This document shows, in pieces, positions 26,156 through 33,663 of a stretch of 64,000 nucleotides of DNA (position 1 is the first letter of the stretch; each line of letters begins with the position of its first letter). The stretch is from an uncultured bacterium (GTDB lineage: Bacteria > Hydrogenedentota > Hydrogenedentia > Hydrogenedentales > Hydrogenedentaceae), in contig CAKZKR010000108.1 in the NCBI GenBank assembly GCA_937124615.1, positions 1 to 64,000 of the forward strand, in the 5' to 3' direction. The notes under the pieces are model-generated. The model was not told where the DNA came from. It was given only the letters and a program-made list of their open reading frames with translations, and ran no database searches. Both the position numbers and the translations under genes were made by a program.

Positions 26156-27049
26156 AGTCTTATCTTTCGTGATGAATTCATTCCACCGTTTATGAATATA
26201 CTCTTGCAATTCGTCTAAAGAACTCGTATCTAAATTAGCAAATCTTTTTTGAGCGGACAAATATTCTGTAATCGGTTTTAGTTTTCCTCCATTTGCTAAA
26301 CGCCTACTCCTGCCTGTTAAACGAAAAATACCGTTTTCGATTTCGTATAAAACAATTGCACCTGTTTCTACGGCTAACTGTCCAATGGTGACTGTGTCTT
26401 TAGGGTCATATTGCCAACCCGAAGGGCAAGGGACACAAAGGTGGATATATCGCAAACCATATATATCCTTTGCTTTTTTTACCTTGTCATACAAGTCTGT
26501 CGGGTAAGATATACATGTTGTAGCTACATAAGGTATATTATGGGCATCCATAATTTGTCCCATATCTTTCGGACTGTGAATTTTCCCGATAATAGGTGTC
26601 GTAGTCGTTTTAACGCCCTTCGGGGTTGCTCCTGATCTTTGTGTTCCTGTGTTCATGTATGCTTCATTATCATAGCAGACAAATAAGAAATTGGCATTTC
26701 TTTCCGCTGCACCACTGAGACCTTGTATACCGATATCATAAGTTCCACCATCACCAGCCATAGCCAATACGGTTATATCTTCTCTTTTTAGGGCTTTTAA
26801 TCCTGCAACCAAACCGGTTGCCATTGCAGCGGTTCCTGGAAAAACAGAATTAACCCAGGGAACAGTAATAGAGGATATAGGATACATCCCGCCTAATACT
26901 GTAAGACAGCATGCGGGAACAGTCATAACACATTTCCCTTCCAATGCCTTTAATATGTAACGCAAACCAATACCTAATCCACAGCCCGCACAGGAACGAT
27001 TTCCTGGTAACATATATTCATCAGCAGGTATCTCAAGTATAGAAGTCAT
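26144..27049 (-). CDS. porB: 2-oxoacid:ferredoxin oxidoreductase beta subunit (PorB/VorB)
   Basis: This 301-residue TPP-binding subunit has the cluster Cys in RSCAGCGLG, PACCLTV and CVPCPSGW, and the TPP-Mg motif AMAGDGGTYDIG. It is the last gene of a porC-D-A-B operon. The complex converts pyruvate or another 2-oxoacid plus CoA to acyl-CoA, CO2 and reduced ferredoxin in the cytoplasm. It lies 14 bases downstream of porA. Pyruvate versus branched-chain acids cannot be decided from motifs. Confidence 0.9.
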   Translation of the reverse strand: MTSILEIPADEYMLPGNRSCAGCGLGIGLRYILKALEGKCVMTVPACCLTVLGGMYPISSITVPWVNSVFPGTAAMATGLVAGLKALKREDITVLAMAGDGGTYDIGIQGLSGAAERNANFLFVCYDNEAYMNTGTQRSGATPKGVKTTTTPIIGKIHSPKDMGQIMDAHNIPYVATTCISYPTDLYDKVKKAKDIYGLRYIHLCVPCPSGWQYDPKDTVTIGQLAVETGAIVLYEIENGIFRLTGRSRRLANGGKLKPITEYLSAQKRFANLDTSSLDELQEYIHKRWNEFITKDKTLTE

Positions 27050-27063
27050 GCTACATTCCTAAT

Positions 27064-28347
27064 TCAATATTTACAGTTAATCCATTGAGACTCATATATT
27101 ATTTCATTGGTTAATTCTTTCTTATTGAATTTATTCCAATAATCATAGGCTTTTTCTGCTATCTCATACGGTTTTATATCTCTCCCACCAAGACCCGCAA
27201 CAAAACTAATAACAGTAGAAGAAATACCGGACTCAAATAGAGAAGATTTTATATCAATACATATAGGTCCCTGATAACCATAACTAAGACTTTTGTCTAT
27301 TGTTAAAATTAACTTTTTATTTTTTAAAGCAACTGAAAGTTTTTGGTTCGGGAATGGACGATAGGCTCTCAAAGAGACCAAACCTATAGGCACATTTTGT
27401 TCTCTTAACATATCTATTACCAGAGTACACATTTTCGACAGAGATCCTGCACAGATAATTACGACATCAGCATCATCTGTTTTATACTCAGAAAATAATC
27501 CTCCCAAACTTCTTCCAAAAATATCTTTATATTCAATATCAATTTCTTCAATTATTTTCAGACTATTTCGAAGAGATTGATGGTGCAAATATTTGTGTTC
27601 CATATATCCATGACATAAAACTCCATCGGCATTCAATCGAGGGTCTGCAAGAGTAACAGGGTTAATATTAACAGGTTTACTTATGTCTATAGGAGTATGA
27701 GGAATATAAGGGGGGAGAAATTTCTTAACTTTATTCCCGTCAGGAACTTCAATAGGCATAACTGTATGAGAAAGAATATAACCATCGTAACACACCATCA
27801 CAGGAAGATAGACTTTTTCTGCTATACGGTATGCTTGTATAACAGTATCAATGATTTCTTGATTGTCTTTACAAAATAATTGAATCCATCCGGCATCCCT
27901 CTGAGACATTGAATCTTGTTGGTCGTTAAGAACGCTCCAGGGGGCAGCCATAGCCCTATTTACACAAGCCATGACAATAGGTAAACGAGAACCCGAAGCC
28001 CAATGAAGTTGTTCGCACATGTAAGCCAATCCATTGGCACATGTTGCTGTGAAAACACGAGCACCCGCAATAGAAGCCCCTATACAAACCCCCATAGCAC
28101 TATGTTCACTTTCTACAGGAACAAATTCAGCAGGTAATTCTCCTTCTTCTATAAATTTAGCCAATTCCTCTACTACAGGTGATTGGGGAGTGATTGGGTA
28201 AGCCGCCACAACCTGTACACCTGATAAAAATGCACCAATCGCAGCGGACTGGTTTCCTGTAACTACATGTTGCCCCGGAGGGTATGTTTTAGGGTTTGAT
28301 AGATGATTATGTGTATTATTCACTCTTTGTTGATTCAGGACTGTCAT
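27064..28347 (-). CDS. porA: 2-oxoacid:ferredoxin oxidoreductase alpha subunit (PorA)
   Basis: This subunit of about 427 residues carries the POR pyrimidine-binding domain. TGNQSAAIGAFLSGV and AAYPITPQSP open the family core. VPVESEHSAMG holds the conserved catalytic Glu, and CANGLAYMCEQLHWASG follows. The C-terminal transketolase-like domain includes IICAGSLSKM. ATG 28347 is chosen because GGAAAG lies just upstream; an in-frame ATG at 28401 would add 18 residues unlike the family. It overlaps the end of porD by 32 bases. Confidence 0.9.
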   Translation of the reverse strand: MTVLNQQRVNNTHNHLSNPKTYPPGQHVVTGNQSAAIGAFLSGVQVVAAYPITPQSPVVEELAKFIEEGELPAEFVPVESEHSAMGVCIGASIAGARVFTATCANGLAYMCEQLHWASGSRLPIVMACVNRAMAAPWSVLNDQQDSMSQRDAGWIQLFCKDNQEIIDTVIQAYRIAEKVYLPVMVCYDGYILSHTVMPIEVPDGNKVKKFLPPYIPHTPIDISKPVNINPVTLADPRLNADGVLCHGYMEHKYLHHQSLRNSLKIIEEIDIEYKDIFGRSLGGLFSEYKTDDADVVIICAGSLSKMCTLVIDMLREQNVPIGLVSLRAYRPFPNQKLSVALKNKKLILTIDKSLSYGYQGPICIDIKSSLFESGISSTVISFVAGLGGRDIKPYEIAEKAYDYWNKFNKKELTNEIIYESQWINCKY

Positions 28348-28627
28348 ATTCACTTTCCATTTGTATAGCATCCGCAGGACAAATTTGTGCACAAATTCCA
28401 CAACCCTTGCAATAAGTCAAATCTATAGGTCCCCCCGGTTTTCTTTCTATAGCACCTTCGGGACAAAATGCCCAACATTGAAAACAAATGTCTTTATTTG
28501 CTCTTACTGCTAAGCATTTAGCTTCATTGAGAACAGGTCGTTGAGTTCTCCACTCCCCCGTTTTACCCGCTTCACCCTTTGCAGGGGATGACGCAGATAT
28601 TATGTGACCACAGTCTCGAGTGTTCAT
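28316..28627 (-). CDS. porD: 2-oxoacid:ferredoxin oxidoreductase delta subunit, two [4Fe-4S] clusters, variant spacing
   Basis: This 103-residue ferredoxin-type subunit passes electrons from PorAB to soluble ferredoxin. The second motif is canonical: CKGCGICAQICP. The first is unusual, KCLAVRANKDICFQCWAFCP. Cys1 and Cys2 are nine residues apart instead of two, while C-x2-C-x3-C-P is kept. The ATG overlaps the porC stop (ATGA), with AGGAAT just upstream. The N-terminal 35 residues match the usual PorD lead-in with a WRTQRP segment. Function is clear; the cluster I geometry is the oddity. Confidence 0.88.
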   Translation of the reverse strand: MNTRDCGHIISASSPAKGEAGKTGEWRTQRPVLNEAKCLAVRANKDICFQCWAFCPEGAIERKPGGPIDLTYCKGCGICAQICPADAIQMESEYDSPESTKSE

Positions 28628-29271
28628 GATTCCTGCAACTCCTGTAAAAAATTTCCTATTTTTTCAACACTACATTCTTTGTAAACACGGGATATAACAT
28701 CAAAATTTTTTAATACTGCTTTAGGTGAAAAAAACTGTTCTAAAGCCTTATGAATATGTGATAAATCAATGGTTGGTAAAACATGTAGAAGTGTTCCCAA
28801 GATGGGTGTATTAACAAGGGGTATTCCAGCAGAAATCAAACCAGATTCTTCAGCGATTTGGGTTGCATTTACTCTTATAAAGTTGAAACTATTCTGTAAG
28901 AAATCATACTTAAAATGTTGGGGAGTATTTAAAACGACCCATCCATTCGGCTTTAATCCTTGAGTAACATTTATAGTTTTTAACAATGTATTATCCAAAA
29001 CAACCACCACATCAGGGGAGACAATTTGACTGAAATCGCAAATAGTACATTTACTTAGTTTCGTTGTCGCTATAACAGGAGCACCTCTTCTTTCAGCACC
29101 AAAAAACGGAGCAGAAGTAACACCTTTGTAACCTGCAAGAAACCCTGCCACCGCAAGAATTTTTGCGGAAGTTATTGCACCTTGTCCTCCTCTTCCATGC
29201 CATCGTATCTGTGTAATATTATCTTTTTTATAATTCCTGAAAAAATTAGATACTTCTTTATAATGATCCAT
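28624..29271 (-). CDS. porC: 2-oxoacid:ferredoxin oxidoreductase gamma subunit (PorC)
   Basis: This 215-residue gamma subunit has IRWHGRGGQGAITSAKILA near residue 20, then SAPFFGAERRGAPV, both hallmarks of PorC/VorC. It heads the porCDAB operon. Its stop overlaps the porD start by four bases. The 115-base gap to the upstream miaA gene is AT-rich and presumably holds the operon promoter, though I could not pick a convincing -35/-10 pair. Confidence 0.92.
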   Translation of the reverse strand: MDHYKEVSNFFRNYKKDNITQIRWHGRGGQGAITSAKILAVAGFLAGYKGVTSAPFFGAERRGAPVIATTKLSKCTICDFSQIVSPDVVVVLDNTLLKTINVTQGLKPNGWVVLNTPQHFKYDFLQNSFNFIRVNATQIAEESGLISAGIPLVNTPILGTLLHVLPTIDLSHIHKALEQFFSPKAVLKNFDVISRVYKECSVEKIGNFLQELQES

Positions 29272-29386
29272 TTAAAAACCTAACTAATATAAAAAATAAT
29301 ATAATATTGAAATTAATAGTAAAAATTTAACATTATTCATAATAGATTTGCAAAAAAGAGATTTTAATATAAAGAAAAAAATAACA

Positions 29387-30364
29387 TTAACAATTTCTAA
29401 ATAAAAAACAGTGTTCTGTTTTTAAGGTTGTGTTGTTACTAAAGTCGTTAATAAGTTTATGTACAGTTTTTGTTAAATTATCAATTGCTTTTTCTGTTTC
29501 TGAATAAATCCAATTTACTCTCTTATCAGAGCGAAACCATGTTATCTGTCGTTTTGCGTATCTACGGTGATACAACTTAATATTATCTATAGTAGTAGAT
29601 AAATCTTGCTTACCTTTTAGAAAATAAACTATTTCTCTATAACCTAATGCTTTTAGTCGGTAAATGTCTTTTTCATAGCCATTGTCTAATAGTGCCCGGA
29701 CTTCTTCTATCCATCCATTTTTAATCATTTCATCCACTCGATTGTTGATTCTATTATATAAGGTATCTCGTTCCCAGTTTATTGCAATTTGTAATACATG
29801 TAAAGGTTGTGCGTGTTGCTGGTGTTGTTTATGCCACTCCGAAAAGGAAATTCCTGTAAGTTCAAATACTTCCAATGCACGAATTACTCGAACAATGTCA
29901 TTAGGACTTGTTAGTTTCGAAAAATATATAGGGTCTATATCTTTTAACTTTTTTATTAAGTATTCAGGACCATACTTTTGTAGTTCATTCTTTAATTTTT
30001 TTCTTATTTCATCGGAGGAGGCGGGACCTTCAAATAAACCATCTATTAAAGCAGAGATATATAGGCCAGAACCACCAACTATAATTGGAATTTTTCCCTG
30101 TTTTTTTATTCGTTCTAATTCTTTTCTTGCTAAGCTTTGAAAAAGCCCCGCATTCATACGAAAATCAGGTGGTACAAAAACTAAGAAGTGGTGATGTATC
30201 TTCTCACGAATTTCAATTGGTGGAACTGCTGTGCCAATTTCCATCCCTTGATAGAATTGCATTGAATCTGCAGAGATAATTTCACTTATAAATTCTTCAG
30301 CCAGTTGGATAGAAAGTGCTGTTTTCCCAGACGCAGTGGGTCCCACTACTGCGATAGCATCCAT
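29387..30364 (-). CDS. miaA: tRNA dimethylallyltransferase
   Basis: MiaA adds a dimethylallyl group to A37 of tRNAs that read UNN codons. The P-loop is VVGPTASGKTALS at residues 6-18. ISADSMQFYQGMEIGTA, IIVGGSGLYI and the tRNA-contact region (YRLKALGYREIV, YAKRQITWFR) are all in place. At 325 residues it is full length. Its ATG overlaps the mutL stop as TAATG, so mutL-miaA forms a coupled pair, a common bacterial arrangement. Confidence 0.96.
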   Translation of the reverse strand: MDAIAVVGPTASGKTALSIQLAEEFISEIISADSMQFYQGMEIGTAVPPIEIREKIHHHFLVFVPPDFRMNAGLFQSLARKELERIKKQGKIPIIVGGSGLYISALIDGLFEGPASSDEIRKKLKNELQKYGPEYLIKKLKDIDPIYFSKLTSPNDIVRVIRALEVFELTGISFSEWHKQHQQHAQPLHVLQIAINWERDTLYNRINNRVDEMIKNGWIEEVRALLDNGYEKDIYRLKALGYREIVYFLKGKQDLSTTIDNIKLYHRRYAKRQITWFRSDKRVNWIYSETEKAIDNLTKTVHKLINDFSNNTTLKTEHCFLFRNC

Positions 30365-32283
30365 TAGGGTCTTCTCCGAAAACTTTTTTCCATCTGTTGT
30401 ATGGTCAATTCTATTAATATAGGTCTTCCATGGGGGCAGGTATAAGGGGGAGTTAATGATTTAAATCCTTGGATTAAATATATTCGTTCTAATGGGTCTA
30501 ATTTGTCACCTGCTTTTATAGATTTCTTACACGCTTTTGTGGCAATGCTTAACAAAGATTCAAAATAGTTTTCTTTCTCAAACAAATCACCTTGAACCAT
30601 TTCTTCAAGTAACTCAAAGATAGTATCTTTTATTTTTTCTTCATCGTATAATTCACATATAGAAGTTATTTGAAATATATTATCACCAAAAGGTTCTATA
30701 TCTATTCCAATTTTTTGAAACACCTCTTTTTTTTCTTCTAAAATTTTTGAATAATTAGAAGGGACTTCAATGATGATCGGGATAACAAGTCTTTGTAGCG
30801 TGATATTGCTTTCTTGAAGTTCTTTCCTTAAATTTTCAAAATTTAATCGTTCATGAAGAGCATGCTGATCAATAATTAAAAGGCGATCTTTTTCAGGTAA
30901 GACTAAATAAGAATCAAAAACTTGTATAGGAATCTCGTTACTGGGGATATATTCTGAAAAGAAGGGATTTGGTAAAAGAGAAGGTTGTTGCTGTACTGTT
31001 TTTATCTCTTCTGAATGTAGAGATCGTTCTTTATCATCATCTTTATCTATAAAAAAATCATTGTTTACGGGAGAGTTTTCTTTTTGGACAATAATAGTAG
31101 AATTATCATCGGATTGTACGGAATCATTGTTATTTGTATTATTATTTGAATAATTATGTTGAATTGCAATATTTATAGGATGATTGTGATTGTTTTCAGT
31201 ATGTTTTTTGTCTCTTGTGTTTGCAAATGTATTTGTATGAATTTTTTGTTCGGGGATTAATGATAGATGATTGCGAATAGTTGTTGTTATATATTTTGAT
31301 ATAACTCGTTCATCTCTAAATTTTATCTCTTTTTTAGTTGGGTGGATATTTACATCAATCCATTGTGGGGGAATTTCAAGAAAAAGAATAGCAATAGGAT
31401 ACTTTCCTATCATAATAAGGCTTCGATATGCTTCTTCTAAACTATATTGTAAGGTTCTACTGTAAATAGGTCTTTTATTTACAAAAAATAGTTGGTGTGA
31501 ACGATGGGAGCGTGTAAGGGATGGTAATCCAATATAACCATGTATAGTAATTGGAATGGGTTCAGACTCGTTAGAGAAAAGATGGTTAGAGATTTCTTTT
31601 AATCGTATCATTTCCGATATAGTAGATTTACCCCAAATAAGAGAGATTCTATTATATAAATCCATTTCAGGGGGTATATCAAAAAGCAGTTTTTCGTTAT
31701 GAAATAATTTAAAACCAATTTTTTCATGTGAAAGAGCATATTTCTGAACAATATCAATGCAATGACTTAATTCTGTTGTTAAACCCTTTAGAAATTTCAG
31801 CCTTACAGGGGTATTAAAAAAAAGTCGGTTTACAGATATTTTTGTGCCTTGAGGACAGCCGATAGAAGATACTGATTTTAATACGCCTCCATGAACAACA
31901 ATTTGTGTCCCAATATTATCTTGCGTGCGTTTAGTTGATAAAACAAAATGAGATACGGCGGAAATACTGCTTAATGCTTCACCACGAAATCCAAAGGTAT
32001 GTATTGCTTCTAAATCTCGTGCTTCTGAAATTTTACTCGTTGCATGTCTTTCTATTGAGAGGATAGCATCTTGCTCAGACATTCCAACACCGTCATCTAT
32101 TATTTCTATAAGTCTTAAACCAGAGGCAGATAAGCGGAGGGTAATATGTCTTGCCCCAGCATCGATACTGTTTTCAATTAATTCTTTTATAACAGATGAA
32201 GGTCTTTCAACAACTTCTCCAGCAGCAATCTTATTTGTAATCTCTTCAGGAAGTATTCGAATTTTAGTTTCTTTTTCTGTCAT
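30364..32283 (-). CDS. mutL: DNA mismatch repair protein MutL
   Basis: This 639-residue MutL has the GHKL ATPase at residues 1-330 (GEVVERPSSVIKELIENSIDAGA, DDGVGM, FGFRGEALSSIS). A low-complexity Asn/Asp-rich linker spans about residues 340-440. The dimerisation domain carries the endonuclease motif DQHALHERLNFE, which fits DQHA-x2-E-x4-E. The protein should therefore nick DNA itself, as in bacteria without MutH. The C-terminal CPHGRP motif is also present. It is coupled to miaA downstream. Confidence 0.96.
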   Translation of the reverse strand: MTEKETKIRILPEEITNKIAAGEVVERPSSVIKELIENSIDAGARHITLRLSASGLRLIEIIDDGVGMSEQDAILSIERHATSKISEARDLEAIHTFGFRGEALSSISAVSHFVLSTKRTQDNIGTQIVVHGGVLKSVSSIGCPQGTKISVNRLFFNTPVRLKFLKGLTTELSHCIDIVQKYALSHEKIGFKLFHNEKLLFDIPPEMDLYNRISLIWGKSTISEMIRLKEISNHLFSNESEPIPITIHGYIGLPSLTRSHRSHQLFFVNKRPIYSRTLQYSLEEAYRSLIMIGKYPIAILFLEIPPQWIDVNIHPTKKEIKFRDERVISKYITTTIRNHLSLIPEQKIHTNTFANTRDKKHTENNHNHPINIAIQHNYSNNNTNNNDSVQSDDNSTIIVQKENSPVNNDFFIDKDDDKERSLHSEEIKTVQQQPSLLPNPFFSEYIPSNEIPIQVFDSYLVLPEKDRLLIIDQHALHERLNFENLRKELQESNITLQRLVIPIIIEVPSNYSKILEEKKEVFQKIGIDIEPFGDNIFQITSICELYDEEKIKDTIFELLEEMVQGDLFEKENYFESLLSIATKACKKSIKAGDKLDPLERIYLIQGFKSLTPPYTCPHGRPILIELTIQQMEKSFRRRP

Positions 32284-32348
32284 ATTGGGACCTATATATT
32301 AGGAGTTATACGAATATAATATTATAAGAAAAAGAGGTAAAGAAAGGA

Positions 32349-33191
32349 TTACTTTTTCTTTTTTTTTGAGTTTTGTTGAATATCAACGGAGACTTTTTGA
32401 ATATTATGATAGGTCCGTAGTAACCAGAAAAGGAAGATACCAAGAACAATTTCAAAAATGCAGAAAATCTGCTGGTCACTTAGGATTCCGAAGCCCAAAA
32501 CAGTTGGATTATGGTCTCCACGAAAGAACTCGTTGAAAAATCGAAGTAGACCATGTAAGAAAAAATAAGTAGGTATGGTAAAACCTGTGAATAGATTCCA
32601 TGAATCACGAAGGTAGACCAATAAAACACAGAGGAAGATGAGTCCCACAACTGCATAAAGTTGTGTAGGGTGGACAGGTAGAGACCATCCATTGTTTCCT
32701 GGGTATGATTGGAATACAGGACATCCTTCAGGAAAGGAAATTGCAAAGGGAAGTTGAGAAGGTTTTCCGTAACAACAACCATTTAAAAAACACCCAATTC
32801 TGCCAATTCCCTGTCCTAACGCCAGGTAGGGGACAGCACAATCGGAAACTAAAAGGAAGGAGACTTTTCTTCTTCGCATCGACCAAATAACATAAGCAAA
32901 AGCAAAAGGCAGTGCTCCTTGAAATACAAGACCTCCCTGCCAAATTGCAATCCAACCAATAGGGTCTGTGAAGGAGTATTCGTATGGGAACATGATAATA
33001 TGAAAAATACGGGACCCAAGAATTCCAGCAAGGAGTGCAAATATGGCTTCAGTTTGAATTATGTCAGGGTCAACCCCTTTTTTCCGAGCATCGCGTTGAG
33101 TAAGATACAAGCATAATAAAAATGCTATTGCGATACAAAGACCATAGCTATGAATTTTGAGCCAACCGAATTCTAATAATGTTGGATACAT
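32349..33191 (-). CDS. lgt: Prolipoprotein diacylglyceryl transferase
   Basis: Lgt adds diacylglycerol to the Cys of lipoprotein precursors at the inner membrane. This 280-residue protein has about seven helices, the signature GRIGCFLNGCCYG near residue 145, and the conserved HPTQLYA. The N-terminal SYG segment (IHSYGLCIA) is also normal. The C-terminus ends in a run of Lys. The gene lies between the dksA-like gene and mutL on the same strand. Confidence 0.95.
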   Translation of the reverse strand: MYPTLLEFGWLKIHSYGLCIAIAFLLCLYLTQRDARKKGVDPDIIQTEAIFALLAGILGSRIFHIIMFPYEYSFTDPIGWIAIWQGGLVFQGALPFAFAYVIWSMRRRKVSFLLVSDCAVPYLALGQGIGRIGCFLNGCCYGKPSQLPFAISFPEGCPVFQSYPGNNGWSLPVHPTQLYAVVGLIFLCVLLVYLRDSWNLFTGFTIPTYFFLHGLLRFFNEFFRGDHNPTVLGFGILSDQQIFCIFEIVLGIFLFWLLRTYHNIQKVSVDIQQNSKKKKK

Positions 33192-33211
33192 GGTATAAAT
33201 AAAAAATAATT

Positions 33212-33616
33212 TTAGTATAGTGAATCTTGCTGTTTTTCATACTCACTTTGACATTGTATACAAAAACGAGCATGAGGAAGAACTTCTAATCTTTTTCGTG
33301 GGATAGGCTCTTTACACATTTCACATATACCGTAAGTTTTGTTTTTGATTCTTTCTAATGCATCATCAATTTCTTGTAGTTGTTGAGATTCTCCACTTGC
33401 TAAAGATAATGCGATTTGAATATCAAAAGCATCTGTACCTGTTTCAGCGTAGTCAGATATATCTTCTCCTGTGCCAGAATTTTGCTCCGCCAGGTCGGAT
33501 GTATTTAAATTCATCAAATTTTGAATTACTTTTTTTCTTTCTGTTAATAGTAAGGACTCGAAAATTTTATATTCTTTTTTATTTATCCCCTTCTTAACAA
33601 CATCTTTTTTTTTCAT
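33212..33616 (-). CDS. DksA/TraR family zinc-finger protein
   Basis: This 134-residue protein has an N-terminal coiled coil and a C-terminal C4 zinc finger: CEMCKEPIPRKRLEVLPHA, then C-x2-C. That is the DksA/TraR finger. DksA proteins bind the RNA polymerase secondary channel and work with ppGpp. The usual DxxDxA tip is not obvious; DYAETGTDAF is the closest segment. ATG 33616 with GGAG seven bases upstream is preferred to a TTG three bases earlier. It lies between tex and lgt. Confidence 0.82.
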   Translation of the reverse strand: MKKKDVVKKGINKKEYKIFESLLLTERKKVIQNLMNLNTSDLAEQNSGTGEDISDYAETGTDAFDIQIALSLASGESQQLQEIDDALERIKNKTYGICEMCKEPIPRKRLEVLPHARFCIQCQSEYEKQQDSLY

Positions 33617-33663
33617 CAAATTACTCCTTTATTAAAGTCAAAATTAACAGAGTATTAAGCATT

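Noticed and set aside
30960-31260. Low-complexity Asn/Asp-rich stretch in mutL
   Set aside because: It is the flexible linker between the ATPase and dimerisation domains, which is variable in all MutL proteins.
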